A stretch of DNA of 64,000 nt, taken from CAXBBB01 sp963815505. GTDB taxonomy: Bacteria > Bacteroidota > Rhodothermia > Rhodothermales > BA12. The notes under the pieces are model-generated. The model searched no databases. It was not told the origin of the DNA and saw only the letters and a program-made list of their open reading frames with translations. A program made the position numbers and the translations under genes. This document shows, piece after piece, positions 24,715 through 33,596 of this stretch; the first letter of the stretch is position 1; each line of letters begins with the position of its first letter. The stretch covers positions 1-64,000 of the forward strand of contig CAWFGU010000027.1 of assembly GCA_963815505.1 (NCBI GenBank). Reading direction: 5' to 3'.

Positions 24715-25974
24715 ATGACCGCCGAAATCCTCGCCATCGGAGACGAACTGCTCATCGGACAAGTCGTCAACGGCAACGCGGCGTGGCTCGGCGAGCGGCT
24801 GACGCTGGCGGGCATCGACGTGAGCCGTCACGTGGCGCTGGCCGACGACGAAGATTTGATCTCCGCCGAGCTCGAAACGGCGTTTGGCCTGGCGGACCTG
24901 GTCATCGTGACAGGCGGGCTGGGAGCGACGCACGACGATATGACGCGGTCCGCCGTCGCGCGGCACTTTGGGGTCGAGCTGGTCGAAGATGCCAAGGTGC
25001 TGCGACAGATTGAGCAGCGGTTCAGCTCGCGTGGGCGGTCGATGCCACCGCAGAACCGGTTGCAAGCCCTGGTGCCCGAAGGCTTCGAGGTGCTCGTCAA
25101 CCACTGGGGCACGGCGCCGGGATTGTGGCACGCGTTCGAGCGCGACGGAGCTCACAAGGTGCTCGTTCTGATGCCGGGTGTTCCGCGCGAGATGCGCAAC
25201 CTGACCGACGCGCACGTGATGCCGCGCCTCGCTCAGCAGCGCGGTTTGCGCACGATCCGGCACCGCACGCTGATGACAGCGGGTATCGGAGAAACGCACC
25301 TTTCGCAGCAACTCGGCGACCTGAGCCGCTGGTTGACCGACGGACTTCGCCTCGCCTTCCTCCCGTCGACACGCGGCGTCCGACTCCGCATCACCGCGCT
25401 GGGCGACGAGGCCAACGCGCGCATCGACGCGTTCGAGGCCTTCATCCGCAGGCGCGCGGGTACGCACGTTTATGGCGCCGATGAAGAGTCTCTGGAAGGT
25501 GTGCTGGGCGAACAGTTGGCCCTGCGCGGCCTGTCGATCGCGACAGCCGAAAGCTGTACGGGGGGACACTTGGCCGATCGCATCACCAATGCCGCCGGAT
25601 CGTCGCGCTACTTCAACGGCGGAATGGTGGCCTATGGCAACTACATCAAGCGGGACCTGCTGGGCGTCCCCGAGTCTTCGCTGGGAAACGCCGGAGCCGT
25701 CAGCGCGGAAGTCGCGGCTGCGATGGCTGCGGGCGCGCGTAAGCAGCTGTCGAGCGACATCGGCCTGTCGACGACGGGGGTCGCAGGGCCGGGAGGCGGG
25801 ACAGACGATAAGCCTGTAGGGTTGGTCTACGTTGGGTATGCCGATGCGGAGCGCAGCTTTGCGCGTCGCTTTCAGTTCACCGACGACCGGCTGACAAACA
25901 AAGACCTCAGTGCGACCTATGCGCTGTATATCGCGTGGCGTGTGATCAGCGGTGGGCACGAGTCGTTCCCCTGA
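24715..25974 (+). CDS. cinA: CinA (damage/competence-inducible protein; NMN deamidase)
   Basis: The 419-residue two-domain protein begins with a MoaB/MogA-like domain (MTAEILAIGDELLIGQVVNGNAAWL; VIVTGGLGATHDDMTR). It ends with the PncC-type nicotinamide-nucleotide amidase domain (LSIATAESCTGGHLADRITNAAGSSRYFNGGMVAYGN; TGVAGPGGGTDDKPVGLVYVG). Family members recycle NMN to NaMN and often neighbour recA, as here. A terminator follows at 26008. Confidence 0.93.
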   Translation: MTAEILAIGDELLIGQVVNGNAAWLGERLTLAGIDVSRHVALADDEDLISAELETAFGLADLVIVTGGLGATHDDMTRSAVARHFGVELVEDAKVLRQIEQRFSSRGRSMPPQNRLQALVPEGFEVLVNHWGTAPGLWHAFERDGAHKVLVLMPGVPREMRNLTDAHVMPRLAQQRGLRTIRHRTLMTAGIGETHLSQQLGDLSRWLTDGLRLAFLPSTRGVRLRITALGDEANARIDAFEAFIRRRAGTHVYGADEESLEGVLGEQLALRGLSIATAESCTGGHLADRITNAAGSSRYFNGGMVAYGNYIKRDLLGVPESSLGNAGAVSAEVAAAMAAGARKQLSSDIGLSTTGVAGPGGGTDDKPVGLVYVGYADAERSFARRFQFTDDRLTNKDLSATYALYIAWRVISGGHESFP

Positions 25975-26007
25975 CCTGTTGCAAACAAAGTCAATCGAAT
26001 CACCATG

Positions 26008-26041
26008 CCTGCCGAGCCTCCCCTGTCCGGCAGGTTTTTTT
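26008..26041 (+). terminator. Rho-independent terminator after cinA
   Basis: The stem CCTGCCG/CGGCAGG (26008-26034) is followed by seven T. It separates cinA from recA. Confidence 0.85.
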
Positions 26042-26342
26042 GTGCGACTAGAAAAAAACTTACCCTGTCCAAGTAGTTGTTTACCTGAGACTTTCGGCCT
26101 GTCGGGTGGAGCGGATAAATGATTTTCGAGCCCGCGAGGTTACCTTTGCAGGTGTCCTGTGTCTAAAAGAGTGTAGGGAAATCGAGACCTTTTGCGTTTG
26201 CTCCAAGTCTTTTGTCGAAAGACGTTTCGACCTGTGACATACGGCTGACGCTAGGTTTCGGTATCCTCGATTCACACTCACCCGGCGGCCTTTCCGCCGC
26301 CCGCCGATTCAGGCGAATCACTCATACCTCACTCAAGGAATC
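26042..26342 (+). promoter_or_regulatory. recA upstream region with candidate promoter
   Basis: This 301-bp region has no gene. The best promoter candidate is TACCTTTG at 26141-26148, a match to the Bacteroidota TAnnTTTG -7 box, which would give a leader of nearly 190 nt. I see no convincing LexA-type palindrome, so whether recA is SOS-controlled is open. Confidence 0.4.
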
Positions 26343-27404
26343 ATGTCCGACTCGAAAGAATCCGCCGCCAAACTCAAAGCGCTCGACGTGGCGCTCAAAC
26401 AGATCGAAAAGGCCCACGGCAAAGGCTCGATCATGCGCCTGGGCGAGGCGCGCCCGATGGCCGTCGAAACCATCTCGACTGGCTCGCTGCTGCTCGACTC
26501 CGCGCTGGGCGCTGGCGGCGTTCCACGGGGCCGCGTGACCGAGATCTATGGTCCCGAATCGTCAGGTAAGACGACGCTCGCCACGCACATCATCGCCGAA
26601 GCGCAGCGCGAAGGCGGAACGGCTGCCTTCATCGATGCCGAGCACGCGTTCGACTCGACCTACGCCGAGAAGTTGGGCGTCAACATCGGGGATCTCCTCG
26701 TCTCGCAGCCCGACACGGGTGAGCAAGCGCTGATGATCTGCGAAACCCTCGTTCGAAGCGGCGCACTCGACATCATCGTGATTGACTCGGTGGCGGCACT
26801 GGTGCCCAAGGCCGAGATAGAAGGCGACATGGGCGCTAGTCACGTCGGGTTGCAGGCGCGTTTGATGAGTCAGGCGCTGCGCAAGCTCACCGGTACGCTC
26901 AACCGTACCAAGACGGCGCTCGTGTTCATCAACCAGATCCGCGAGAAGATCGGTGTCGTCTATGGGAGCCCCGAAGTCACGACGGGCGGCCGCGCGCTCA
27001 AGTTCTACTCGTCGGTCCGCATGGACATCCGCCGCATCGGCGCGATCAAGGACGGCACGGACGTAACGGGCAACCGAACGCGCGTCAAGGTCGTCAAGAA
27101 CAAGGTCGCGCCGCCCTTCAAGCAGGTCGAGTTTGACATCATCTACGGAGAGGGCATCTCGTCTGCGGGCGAGCTGATCGACCTGGGCGTCGAGCACGAG
27201 ATCATTACCAAGGCCGGATCGTGGTACTCGTACGGCGAAACCAAAATCGGCCAGGGACGCGACTCGGTCAAGGTGTTCCTCGCAGAGAACGAGGACGCCC
27301 GCGCCGAGATCAAGGCGGCGATCAAGCAGATCCTCGCCGGTACGCCCATGCCGGACGCTCACGACGACGTAGAAGAGGAAGACGGCGTGCTCGAAGAGGC
27401 ATAA
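26343..27404 (+). CDS. recA: Recombinase RecA
   Basis: The 353-residue RecA forms filaments on single-stranded DNA for strand exchange and SOS induction. Walker A is EIYGPESSGKTTLATHI, Walker B is LDIIVIDSVAAL, and loop/L2 markers are GDMGASHVGLQARLMSQALRKLT and FINQIREKIGVVYGSPEVTTGGRALKFY. The acidic C-terminal tail (DDVEEEDGVLEEA) is typical. It is intact, unlike dnaK and polA nearby. Confidence 0.98.
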   Translation: MSDSKESAAKLKALDVALKQIEKAHGKGSIMRLGEARPMAVETISTGSLLLDSALGAGGVPRGRVTEIYGPESSGKTTLATHIIAEAQREGGTAAFIDAEHAFDSTYAEKLGVNIGDLLVSQPDTGEQALMICETLVRSGALDIIVIDSVAALVPKAEIEGDMGASHVGLQARLMSQALRKLTGTLNRTKTALVFINQIREKIGVVYGSPEVTTGGRALKFYSSVRMDIRRIGAIKDGTDVTGNRTRVKVVKNKVAPPFKQVEFDIIYGEGISSAGELIDLGVEHEIITKAGSWYSYGETKIGQGRDSVKVFLAENEDARAEIKAAIKQILAGTPMPDAHDDVEEEDGVLEEA

Positions 27405-27428
27405 AGCCTGTCCACGTCACGTATGCAG

Positions 27429-27460
27429 CGGCTCGCTCCCTACCCGGGGCGAGCCGTTTT
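27429..27460 (+). terminator. recA terminator
   Basis: CGGCTCGC (27429-27436) pairs with GCGAGCCG (27449-27456), followed by TTTT. Confidence 0.8.
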
Positions 27461-27475
27461 GCGTTTACATCTGAT

Positions 27476-27616
27476 GTAGGGGCGACCCGTGGGTCGCCCA
27501 GACGCAAACGCCAACGTTCGAGCACAGGCTTACATCACCGGATGGCTGTTCCGAACGCGCGTGTTGTTGTGGTCGAGCAGTGACCGGGTTCAGGGCGACC
27601 CGCGGGTTGCCCCTAC
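27476..27616. repeat. Paired-palindrome mini-element A (141 bp)
   Basis: Both ends are inward-facing copies of GTAGGGGCGACCC followed by a palindromic GGGTCGCCC; about 95 bp of unrelated sequence lies between. The same architecture recurs at 48479-48614. The right end supplies the TAG stop codon of the epimerase gene (27613-27615). It resembles REP-sandwich or MITE-like elements. Confidence 0.75.
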
Positions 27617-28581
27617 GGCATTTGGGTTGCCAGCCGTCGTGCCGTGTCGGCGAATGGGCGGAAGGCAACGCCCAGTTCTGTGCGAGCTTTTGTGCTGTCG
27701 TAGGCGAAGTCGCCGGTGACGTAGCGCGCGCGCTGGGCGTCGAGCGGGGCGTTCAGTCCAATAGTCGACACGAGGCTTCCGGCGCGTCCGGCAACTCGGA
27801 CGGCCCAGGCGGGCAGCGTGCGCGGACCGGGTTGGCCGAACGATGCAGACAGCGTCGCGAATAGGTCGGTCCACGACAGGTTTTCGCCCGCCAGAATGTA
27901 GCGAGCGCCGCTTTTTCCGCGTTGCATGGCTGCGCGCATTGCACCGACCACATCCAGCACGTCCACGACGGCGGTTGATCCAGGTGGGGCGAAGCCGAGC
28001 TTTCCGGCTTGGGCGCGGGCGACGAGTTGCATCGTGTTCTCGCCCGCGCGTCCCTCGCCGAAGACGATCGCCGGGTTGACCATGCACGCGTCCAGCCCCT
28101 CGGCGATGGCGCGGCGCACTTCGAGTTCGGCGTCGTACTTGGAGCGCGCATAGTCCGAGTTGAGCGGCGACTGCGTCCACTCGTGCGACTCGTCGATCAT
28201 GCCCCCCGCCGCCGTCCGCCCCAGCGCGGCGATGCTCGACACGTGAACGAGCTTGCGGACATCGGCGTGCCCCGAGGCATCACAGACATGGCGTGTGCCC
28301 TCGACGTTGACGCGGTGCATCGCGGACACGTCGCGGCCGTCGTCGACCAGTGCGGCGCAGTGGTAGACGTGCGTGACACCCTCCATCGCCAGGGTGAGGC
28401 TCTCGGGATCGGTGATGTCGCCCGTCGCTCGTTCGGCAACCGAGGCTGCGTCTCCGAGCAAGTCGAGCCGTGAAGTGGGGCGCACGAGGATGCGGACGCG
28501 CTTGCCGTCGGCAACGAGGGCGCGGACGAGGGACGAGCCGACCATGCCGGTGGCTCCGGTGACGAGAATGAGGTCGGGCAT
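27613..28581 (-). CDS. NAD(P)-dependent epimerase/dehydratase (extended SDR)
   Basis: This 322-residue Rossmann-fold enzyme has the N-terminal cofactor motif VTGATGMVGSSLVRAL (GxxGxxG) and the active-site YxxxK in NSDYARSKYDAE. HVSSIAALG holds the catalytic Ser/Thr region and CMVNPAIVFGEG is family-typical. The overall pattern is that of dihydroflavonol-4-reductase-like or hopanoid-associated sugar epimerases; the substrate is unknown. The stop codon lies inside mini-element A, so the native C-terminus may have been altered by that insertion. Confidence 0.88.
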   Translation of the reverse strand: MPDLILVTGATGMVGSSLVRALVADGKRVRILVRPTSRLDLLGDAASVAERATGDITDPESLTLAMEGVTHVYHCAALVDDGRDVSAMHRVNVEGTRHVCDASGHADVRKLVHVSSIAALGRTAAGGMIDESHEWTQSPLNSDYARSKYDAELEVRRAIAEGLDACMVNPAIVFGEGRAGENTMQLVARAQAGKLGFAPPGSTAVVDVLDVVGAMRAAMQRGKSGARYILAGENLSWTDLFATLSASFGQPGPRTLPAWAVRVAGRAGSLVSTIGLNAPLDAQRARYVTGDFAYDSTKARTELGVAFRPFADTARRLATQMP

Positions 28582-28670
28582 GGCGTCTTGGGTTAGGAGA
28601 AGCGCGCGAACCTGCCCAACTGCGTCCGGGTTCGGGGCATCAGAACGGACGTTTGCCGCGTTGACTCTCC

Positions 28671-29327
28671 ATGCCCTACCTGATGCGTTTTCTCGTCCTG
28701 TCGCTCTTGATCGCCGCGCCGCTGACCGCGCAGCCCGACGTGCGCGTCGCTGCAGTCCAATACGAGGGGGGAGGCGACTGGTATCAGGCGCAGACGCCGC
28801 TGCCCAACATGCTGGCTTACTTGCGCGACCACTCGCTCATCCGACTCGCCGATCAGCCCGAGGTCGTCGATCTCTCCACCGACCGGCTGTTCTCGTTCCC
28901 CGTTCTGGTATTGTCCGGTCACGGCAACGTCGTGTTTACGACCGACGAGGCGCTCCGCTTGCGGCGCTACCTGCAGACCGGCGGCTTCTTGTTCGTCGAC
29001 GACGACTATGGGCTCGACCCTTACATTCGCCGCGAATTGGCGAAGGTGTTTCCCGATCAGGAACTGGTCGAACTGGCGGACGACCATCCGATCTACGCCG
29101 CGCACTTCGCTTTTCCCGATGGTCCGCCCAAGGTCCACGAGCACGACGGCCAAGTGCCGCGCGGGTTCGGTCTGTTCCACGAGGGGCGGCTCGTCGTGTA
29201 TTACCTCCACGAGTCCAACATCACCGACGGCTGGGAGTCGGGCGACGTGCATCCCAACGCCGCCGCCGTCCGCGATGCGGCACTGCGGATGGGCGTCAAC
29301 GTGCTCGCGTTCGCGCTGACGCAGTAG
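28671..29327 (+). CDS. Exported DUF4159-domain protein
   Basis: This 218-residue protein has a signal peptide (MRFLVLSLLIAAPLTAQ). The DUF4159 domain follows: RVAAVQYEGGGDWYQAQTPLPNMLAYL, FPVLVLSGHGNVVFTTDEALRLRRYLQTGGFLFVDDDYG and ADDHPIYAAHF. The ThuA-like/Rossmann arrangement is typical of the family found in gliding and secretion gene sets of Bacteroidota; its activity is unknown. It is followed 4 nt later by the Nif3-like gene. Confidence 0.88.
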   Translation: MPYLMRFLVLSLLIAAPLTAQPDVRVAAVQYEGGGDWYQAQTPLPNMLAYLRDHSLIRLADQPEVVDLSTDRLFSFPVLVLSGHGNVVFTTDEALRLRRYLQTGGFLFVDDDYGLDPYIRRELAKVFPDQELVELADDHPIYAAHFAFPDGPPKVHEHDGQVPRGFGLFHEGRLVVYYLHESNITDGWESGDVHPNAAAVRDAALRMGVNVLAFALTQ

Positions 29328-29331
29328 ACCC

Positions 29332-30111
29332 GTGCCGACTAGCGCCGATGCTCTCGCTGAGTTCGTTCTGAGCACCGTGCTGCCGCCCGCGCCGATGGTG
29401 GCGCAAGGTCCCAATCCGGTCGATGGCGATCCGGCGGGTGTGTGGCACGGCGACTCCCGGCGCATCGTGCGCAAACTGCTCTGGTGTGTCGAGCCGTCGC
29501 CGGACGACGCCCGATGCGCGCTCGATCAAGGCGCCGATGTGCTACTCGCGCACCGTCCGTGGAAAATGGGCGACGTTCCCGGAAGGCTGACCGTAATCGC
29601 CTTTCACCGCGCACTCGACGACGTACTGGCGACCGGCTACAATCCCACGCTCGCACGGCTGTGGGGTATGTCCGACGTACGGCCTTTCGGAGCGACGCGG
29701 AGGCTGGGGGCGCTAGGAATGATCGGTACGCTGGCCGCGCCCGATGCAAACTGGCCTGCTCGAGTGGTCAACACGTTCGGTGCGGTCGAGGCGCACGTCG
29801 GCTGGGAGCACGCGCCAGGTAGGCGCATAGCCGTTGTGGGCGCACTCCGGGCGGACCTGATCGAGCGCGCAGTGGCGTACGGTGCCGATGCGTACGTGAC
29901 GGGGCAAATGCGCAGCGGCGCTCGTGATGCCGTTGCGCGAAGTGGGCTGCATTTAACGGCCGTCGGTCATAGGCGAGGCGAGGAGTGGGCTATGCGGCAG
30001 GTGGCTCGATTTGCGGCTCGGCGATTTCCCCACATTCAGGTATCGGCGCTGCATCCGGTTCAGCCGTCGCCCGAACACGCCGGCCGACGTTCCATCCGTG
30101 CAGTCCCATGA
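29332..30111 (+). CDS. Nif3-like dinuclear metal centre protein
   Basis: This 259-residue Nif3/YbgI-family protein has the N-terminal half VWHGDSRRIVRKLLWCVEPSPDDARCAL, DVLLAHRPWKMGD and VIAFHRALDDVLATGYNPTLARLWG. The C-terminal metal/His region is ADAYVTGQMRSGARDAVARSGLHLTAVGHRRGEEWAMRQVA. The usual HH of the first metal site reads AHRP here, a variation. GTG 29332 is the start. The 3' end overlaps the convergent TMEM175-like gene by 122 bp, so one C-terminus may be shorter in reality. Confidence 0.82.
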   Translation: MPTSADALAEFVLSTVLPPAPMVAQGPNPVDGDPAGVWHGDSRRIVRKLLWCVEPSPDDARCALDQGADVLLAHRPWKMGDVPGRLTVIAFHRALDDVLATGYNPTLARLWGMSDVRPFGATRRLGALGMIGTLAAPDANWPARVVNTFGAVEAHVGWEHAPGRRIAVVGALRADLIERAVAYGADAYVTGQMRSGARDAVARSGLHLTAVGHRRGEEWAMRQVARFAARRFPHIQVSALHPVQPSPEHAGRRSIRAVP

Positions 30112-30796
30112 CAGGGCCGATGAGCATATACACCCAGCCCGCCCAGACCGCTGCGCGTCCACCGAACGAGGCCAGCACGACCGACGTGCTCCCGATGGCC
30201 ACTTGTAGAGCGTTTGACGTGATACCTCCCCAGGTGAACACGCGCTCTGCTGCGTTGAGACCGAGAGCGTTTCGTTGGCGATACGCGTTGGCGTAGAGCA
30301 AGCCGAAAACCAAGAAAATCAGCGCGTATCCCAATCCGTAGATCATCATCAGTTCGGGAATCTGAGCCAGTTGGATCGGCCACACCTCCGATCCGTCCGG
30401 TTGCACGGTGGGTCCGTGGGAGCCGGTTATCATACCGACGAACATGCTCGACAAGAACTTGAGAGGATAGACGTAAAACAGGACGAGAAAGAGCAGAACG
30501 GCGTTTAGTGCGATCGTCCAGCCATCCTGAAGGTTGTAGCGGCGGAAGAACAGGTAGTGATAGAGCCACAGGCTGATCAGCATCGCGAACGACACGCCAA
30601 AGGCGACGAAGCCACTCATCGCGCCGCGCAGCTCGTCGTACGTCTGCGGCACTTCTAGCGAGACGACGAGCAGCGTCACGGCAAAGGCGAAGACGGCATC
30701 GGCCAGCGTTTCGAGCCGTGACCCACCCGTTCCGCGTGGCCGAAATACCAGCGGGTTGCCCGAGGCGTCGGGATGAGGGAGGCGGGAGCGGAGCAT
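29990..30796 (-). CDS. TMEM175-family (DUF1211) potassium-channel-like membrane protein
   Basis: The 268-residue membrane protein has about six hydrophobic segments. The signature of the family, R...(F)SDAVFA in the first helix, appears as GGSRLETLADAVFAFAVTLLVVSLEVP with Ala in place of Ser. The segments GFVAFGVSFAMLISLWLYHYLFFRRYN and VLLFLVLFYVYPLKFL follow. TMEM175 homologues conduct K+; the altered motif makes channel function here uncertain. ATG 30796 (MLRSRLPHP) is chosen. It is divergent from the DHH gene, with a 133-bp intergenic region. Confidence 0.85.
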   Translation of the reverse strand: MLRSRLPHPDASGNPLVFRPRGTGGSRLETLADAVFAFAVTLLVVSLEVPQTYDELRGAMSGFVAFGVSFAMLISLWLYHYLFFRRYNLQDGWTIALNAVLLFLVLFYVYPLKFLSSMFVGMITGSHGPTVQPDGSEVWPIQLAQIPELMMIYGLGYALIFLVFGLLYANAYRQRNALGLNAAERVFTWGGITSNALQVAIGSTSVVLASFGGRAAVWAGWVYMLIGPVMGLHGWNVGRRVRATAEPDAAPIPECGEIAEPQIEPPAA

Positions 30797-30929
30797 GAAA
30801 GTCGGCGGCTCGTTGTGGGTGCGGAAGGGAAAGTGTGAAGATACAGTGCGCGCCGCCTGTAACGCTCTGTGCCGGGCGGATGTGGTGGCGTGTTCGTCTG
30901 TATCAGCAATCCACCGACACGTTGTGCCC

Positions 30930-32019
30930 ATGACTCACCAGCCGATCTCCGACTTCTTCCCGGACGCCCAAGCCCGCTTCGCCGCCTTCTGGGAGCCCAT
31001 AGCGTCCGACGCTAATATCGTCGTGTTCTGCCACTTCGACGCCGATGGGCTAGCGGCCGGAGCGCTGTTCGGTCGCCTGCTGGCTGCGATGGGATACTCC
31101 AACGTCCACGTCGAGCCGTCGGGGAAAGGAGAAAACGCATTCACCGACTCAGCCAGAGAGCGCATCGGCGCGCTGACGCCGGACGCGTTGGTCGTCACCG
31201 ACCTGGGCGTGAGCGCGCTGGGCGTTCTGCCGGACGTACCAACGCTCTACGTCGACCACCACCTGCCGACGGGCGAGCCAAACGGCGCCACCGTGATTAC
31301 CGGCTACGGCGTCGATCCGATTCCCAACTCGGCGTGGCTGGCCCACGAGTTGTTTCGGCCGCTCGTTGACGAGGAGGTGCACGCGCAGACCGACTGGATC
31401 GCCGCCGTCGGCACGCTGTCGGATTTGGGCGACAAGGCGCCGTGGCCTCCGCTCGCTCAGCGTCAAGAAGCGGTTTACGGCGAAGTGGCTCAAAGAAGCC
31501 GTAGTCCTGTGCAACGCCGCCCGCCGCGCTCCAGCGTTCGACGTGGCGACGCCGCTGCGCATCCTGATGACGGCCGATCACCCACGCGCGTTCGGCGACG
31601 CCAGCGTCGAGGGGACCGATAGGCTCGCCAGATACCGCAAACAGGTGAACACCGCCGTCAACAAAGCCAGGCGAGAGGCGCCGACGTTCAGCGAGACGCA
31701 ACCTGTCGCGTTGATCGAAGTCGACTCGCCCTGCCAGATCCATCCGCTGATCGCCCAGCAGTGGCGCGGGCGGTTGCCCAAGTACGCTGTCATCGCCGCC
31801 AACGAGGGCTACATGCCCGGCGTGATTGCGTTCTCGTCGCGCACCAAGATCCCTGGTTTCAGCTTGCCCGAGATGTACCGCAGCGTTGACCTGGGCGCCG
31901 AACTCAACGCGCAGTTTGGCAACGGGCACGATCAGGCCTCGGGTGGACATTTGCCGCCCGATGCGTTCGAGCGACTGCTGAGCGGCCTGGGCTTCGAGCG
32001 CGAACGCGATTCGGCATAG
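30930..32019 (+). CDS. DHH-family phosphoesterase (frameshifted as read)
   Basis: It is about 362 residues when joined. The DHH nuclease/phosphoesterase core shows VVFCHFDADGLAAGALFGRLL, DALVVTDLGVSALG and LYVDHHLPTGEP. The C-terminal half (VKKRFTAKWLKEAVVLCNAA; LIEVDSPCQIHPLIAQQWRG; GYMPGVIAFSSRTKIPGFSLPEMYR; NGHDQASGGHLPPDAF, a DHHA1-like glycine/His motif) is one frame over after an extra base near 31458. It resembles RecJ-like or oligoribonuclease-type members. A role in nucleic-acid end processing is inferred from the family. Confidence 0.85.
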
Positions 32020-32050
32020 CTCGTAGATTGCCTGTCTACTCCTCCTTGCC

Positions 32051-32683
32051 ATGTCTGAATCGACTGCCGTCCTGCCCGCACCGTCGACCGTCCCCATCGG
32101 TGAGCCGATCACGTTCGACGACTACGTCTCGCGCGACGACGACCGCAAAGCCGACTTGATTGATGGACACCTGATCGACGACATGCCCACGTACCAGCAC
32201 GAAGAACTGTTCTACTTCCTGATCTTCCTGATGGGGGGATTCGCTCGCAAACGCAAGCTCGGCGTCGTGTTGGGTTCGCGAACGCCCGTCCGAATCGATG
32301 GGCGCAACGGAGTCGAACCGGACATTCTGTTCGTCCAGCGAGACCGCCGCGAGATAATCGAGCGGCTGTATGTAAGTGCAGCGCCTGACATCGCCGTCGA
32401 GATCGTATCGCCGACTTCGACGCGGCGCGATTACGTACGCAAACGGGCGACGTATGAGCAGATGGGCGTCGCCGAGTATTGGCTGATCGATCCGCAGGAA
32501 AGCGAAGCGCTGTTTCTACGGCTGTCGCCGGGCGGCATGTATCGCGACGTTACACCGGCTCCGGGTGATCATTTCGAGAGCTACACCTTACGCGGATTCT
32601 CGCTCGACCCCACTGTGCTGTTCGGGGAGGAGTTGCCCAGCGAATACGATTTGCTCACCCAGATGCTGAACGAACTGCGCTAA
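32051..32683 (+). CDS. Uma2-family (DUF820) putative endonuclease
   Basis: This 210-residue PD-(D/E)XK-fold protein has the family hallmarks ITFDDYVSRDDDRKADLIDGHLI, GVEPDILFVQRDRR (metal-binding PD), DIAVEIVSPTSTRRDYVRKRATYEQMGVAEYWLIDPQ (EIxSPxxxxxDxxxKxxxYxxxGVxEYWxxDP). These proteins are common in several phyla; nuclease activity is predicted only from the fold. It is intact and free-standing, 31 bp after the DHH gene. Confidence 0.88.
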   Translation: MSESTAVLPAPSTVPIGEPITFDDYVSRDDDRKADLIDGHLIDDMPTYQHEELFYFLIFLMGGFARKRKLGVVLGSRTPVRIDGRNGVEPDILFVQRDRREIIERLYVSAAPDIAVEIVSPTSTRRDYVRKRATYEQMGVAEYWLIDPQESEALFLRLSPGGMYRDVTPAPGDHFESYTLRGFSLDPTVLFGEELPSEYDLLTQMLNELR

Positions 32684-32687
32684 CGCC

Positions 32688-33395
32688 TCACGCGGCGGTG
32701 CGAACGCTGGCGACATTCCGGCTGAGCCATTCGTCGAGGATGGCCCAGGCGTCTTTGAGCGAGGGGAGGACGTGATCCGGGTTGTCTTTTTTCAACTCTT
32801 CGGCGTCGTAGTTGCCGGTCGCGACGGTGATCGTGAAGGCGCCGACGGTTTGGGCGCAGCGGGTGTCGTAGGGCGTGTCGCCGATGATGCAGACGTTGGC
32901 GCCGTCGATCGAGGCTCCGGTTCGGGCTTTGAACTGCTCCATCGCGATAGCCGGGAGACGGTTGCGTTCGGGATGGTCCGACGCGAACGCGCCCCACTCG
33001 AAGTGATCGCCGAGTCCGGCGGCTTCGATCTTCAAGAACGCCATCGGCTCGATATTGCCGGTCAGCAGGGCGAGGTGAACGCGAGGATCGTTGCCCAGGC
33101 GCTCGACGAGTTCGCGAGCTCCGGGGAGAACGGTTACGTCTGCGGTCGGTAGGGCGCGGTGCATCTCGGCTTCGTAGACCCGAAGCAATACGGGGAGCAG
33201 CATTTCGGCATTTTCCTCGCCTTCGTGCGCGAGGATTTCCGAAAAGATCTGCGGGTCGGTCTTGCCCGAGAACGAGACGGGCGACGTGTCTACATCGCGG
33301 CCTAGGACAGTGTAGAGGGCGAACGCGACGCTGCGACGACCGACACCGTGTGTCTGCATCAGCGTACCGTCGATGTCGAAAAGGATCAGTTTCAT
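32688..33395 (-). CDS. HAD-superfamily hydrolase (phosphoglycolate phosphatase-like)
   Basis: This 235-residue phosphatase has motif I KLILFDIDGTLMQTHG, motif II LALLTGNIE, and motif III/IV ANVCIIGDTPYDTRCAQTVGAFTITVATGN. The alpha-helical cap between (about 20-90) is of subclass I. The substrate is unknown; phosphoglycolate or a similar small phosphomonoester is usual. ATG 33395 matches the start of motif I. It is divergent from polA. Confidence 0.88.
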   Translation of the reverse strand: MKLILFDIDGTLMQTHGVGRRSVAFALYTVLGRDVDTSPVSFSGKTDPQIFSEILAHEGEENAEMLLPVLLRVYEAEMHRALPTADVTVLPGARELVERLGNDPRVHLALLTGNIEPMAFLKIEAAGLGDHFEWGAFASDHPERNRLPAIAMEQFKARTGASIDGANVCIIGDTPYDTRCAQTVGAFTITVATGNYDAEELKKDNPDHVLPSLKDAWAILDEWLSRNVASVRTAA

Positions 33396-33596
33396 GTCAT
33401 CGAATGAGGCGTAGGTGGGGGAGGCGAGCAGGGAAACAAACCGTGGACGGAGTCTCTCTAACTCGGCTACTGAACGCGCACAACGCGGCGGTCCGACCGC
33501 TGAGCCGCCGATGCGCAACGGATCCGCAACGTCCGCACATATGATGTGACGTGCTCTGTATTGGTCTGACAACTAACGCATATCCCGCCTATCCGA

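Noticed and set aside
26042..26342. SOS/LexA box upstream of recA
   Set aside because: No convincing palindrome of a known LexA type was found by eye, and the operator in this group is not one I can name safely.
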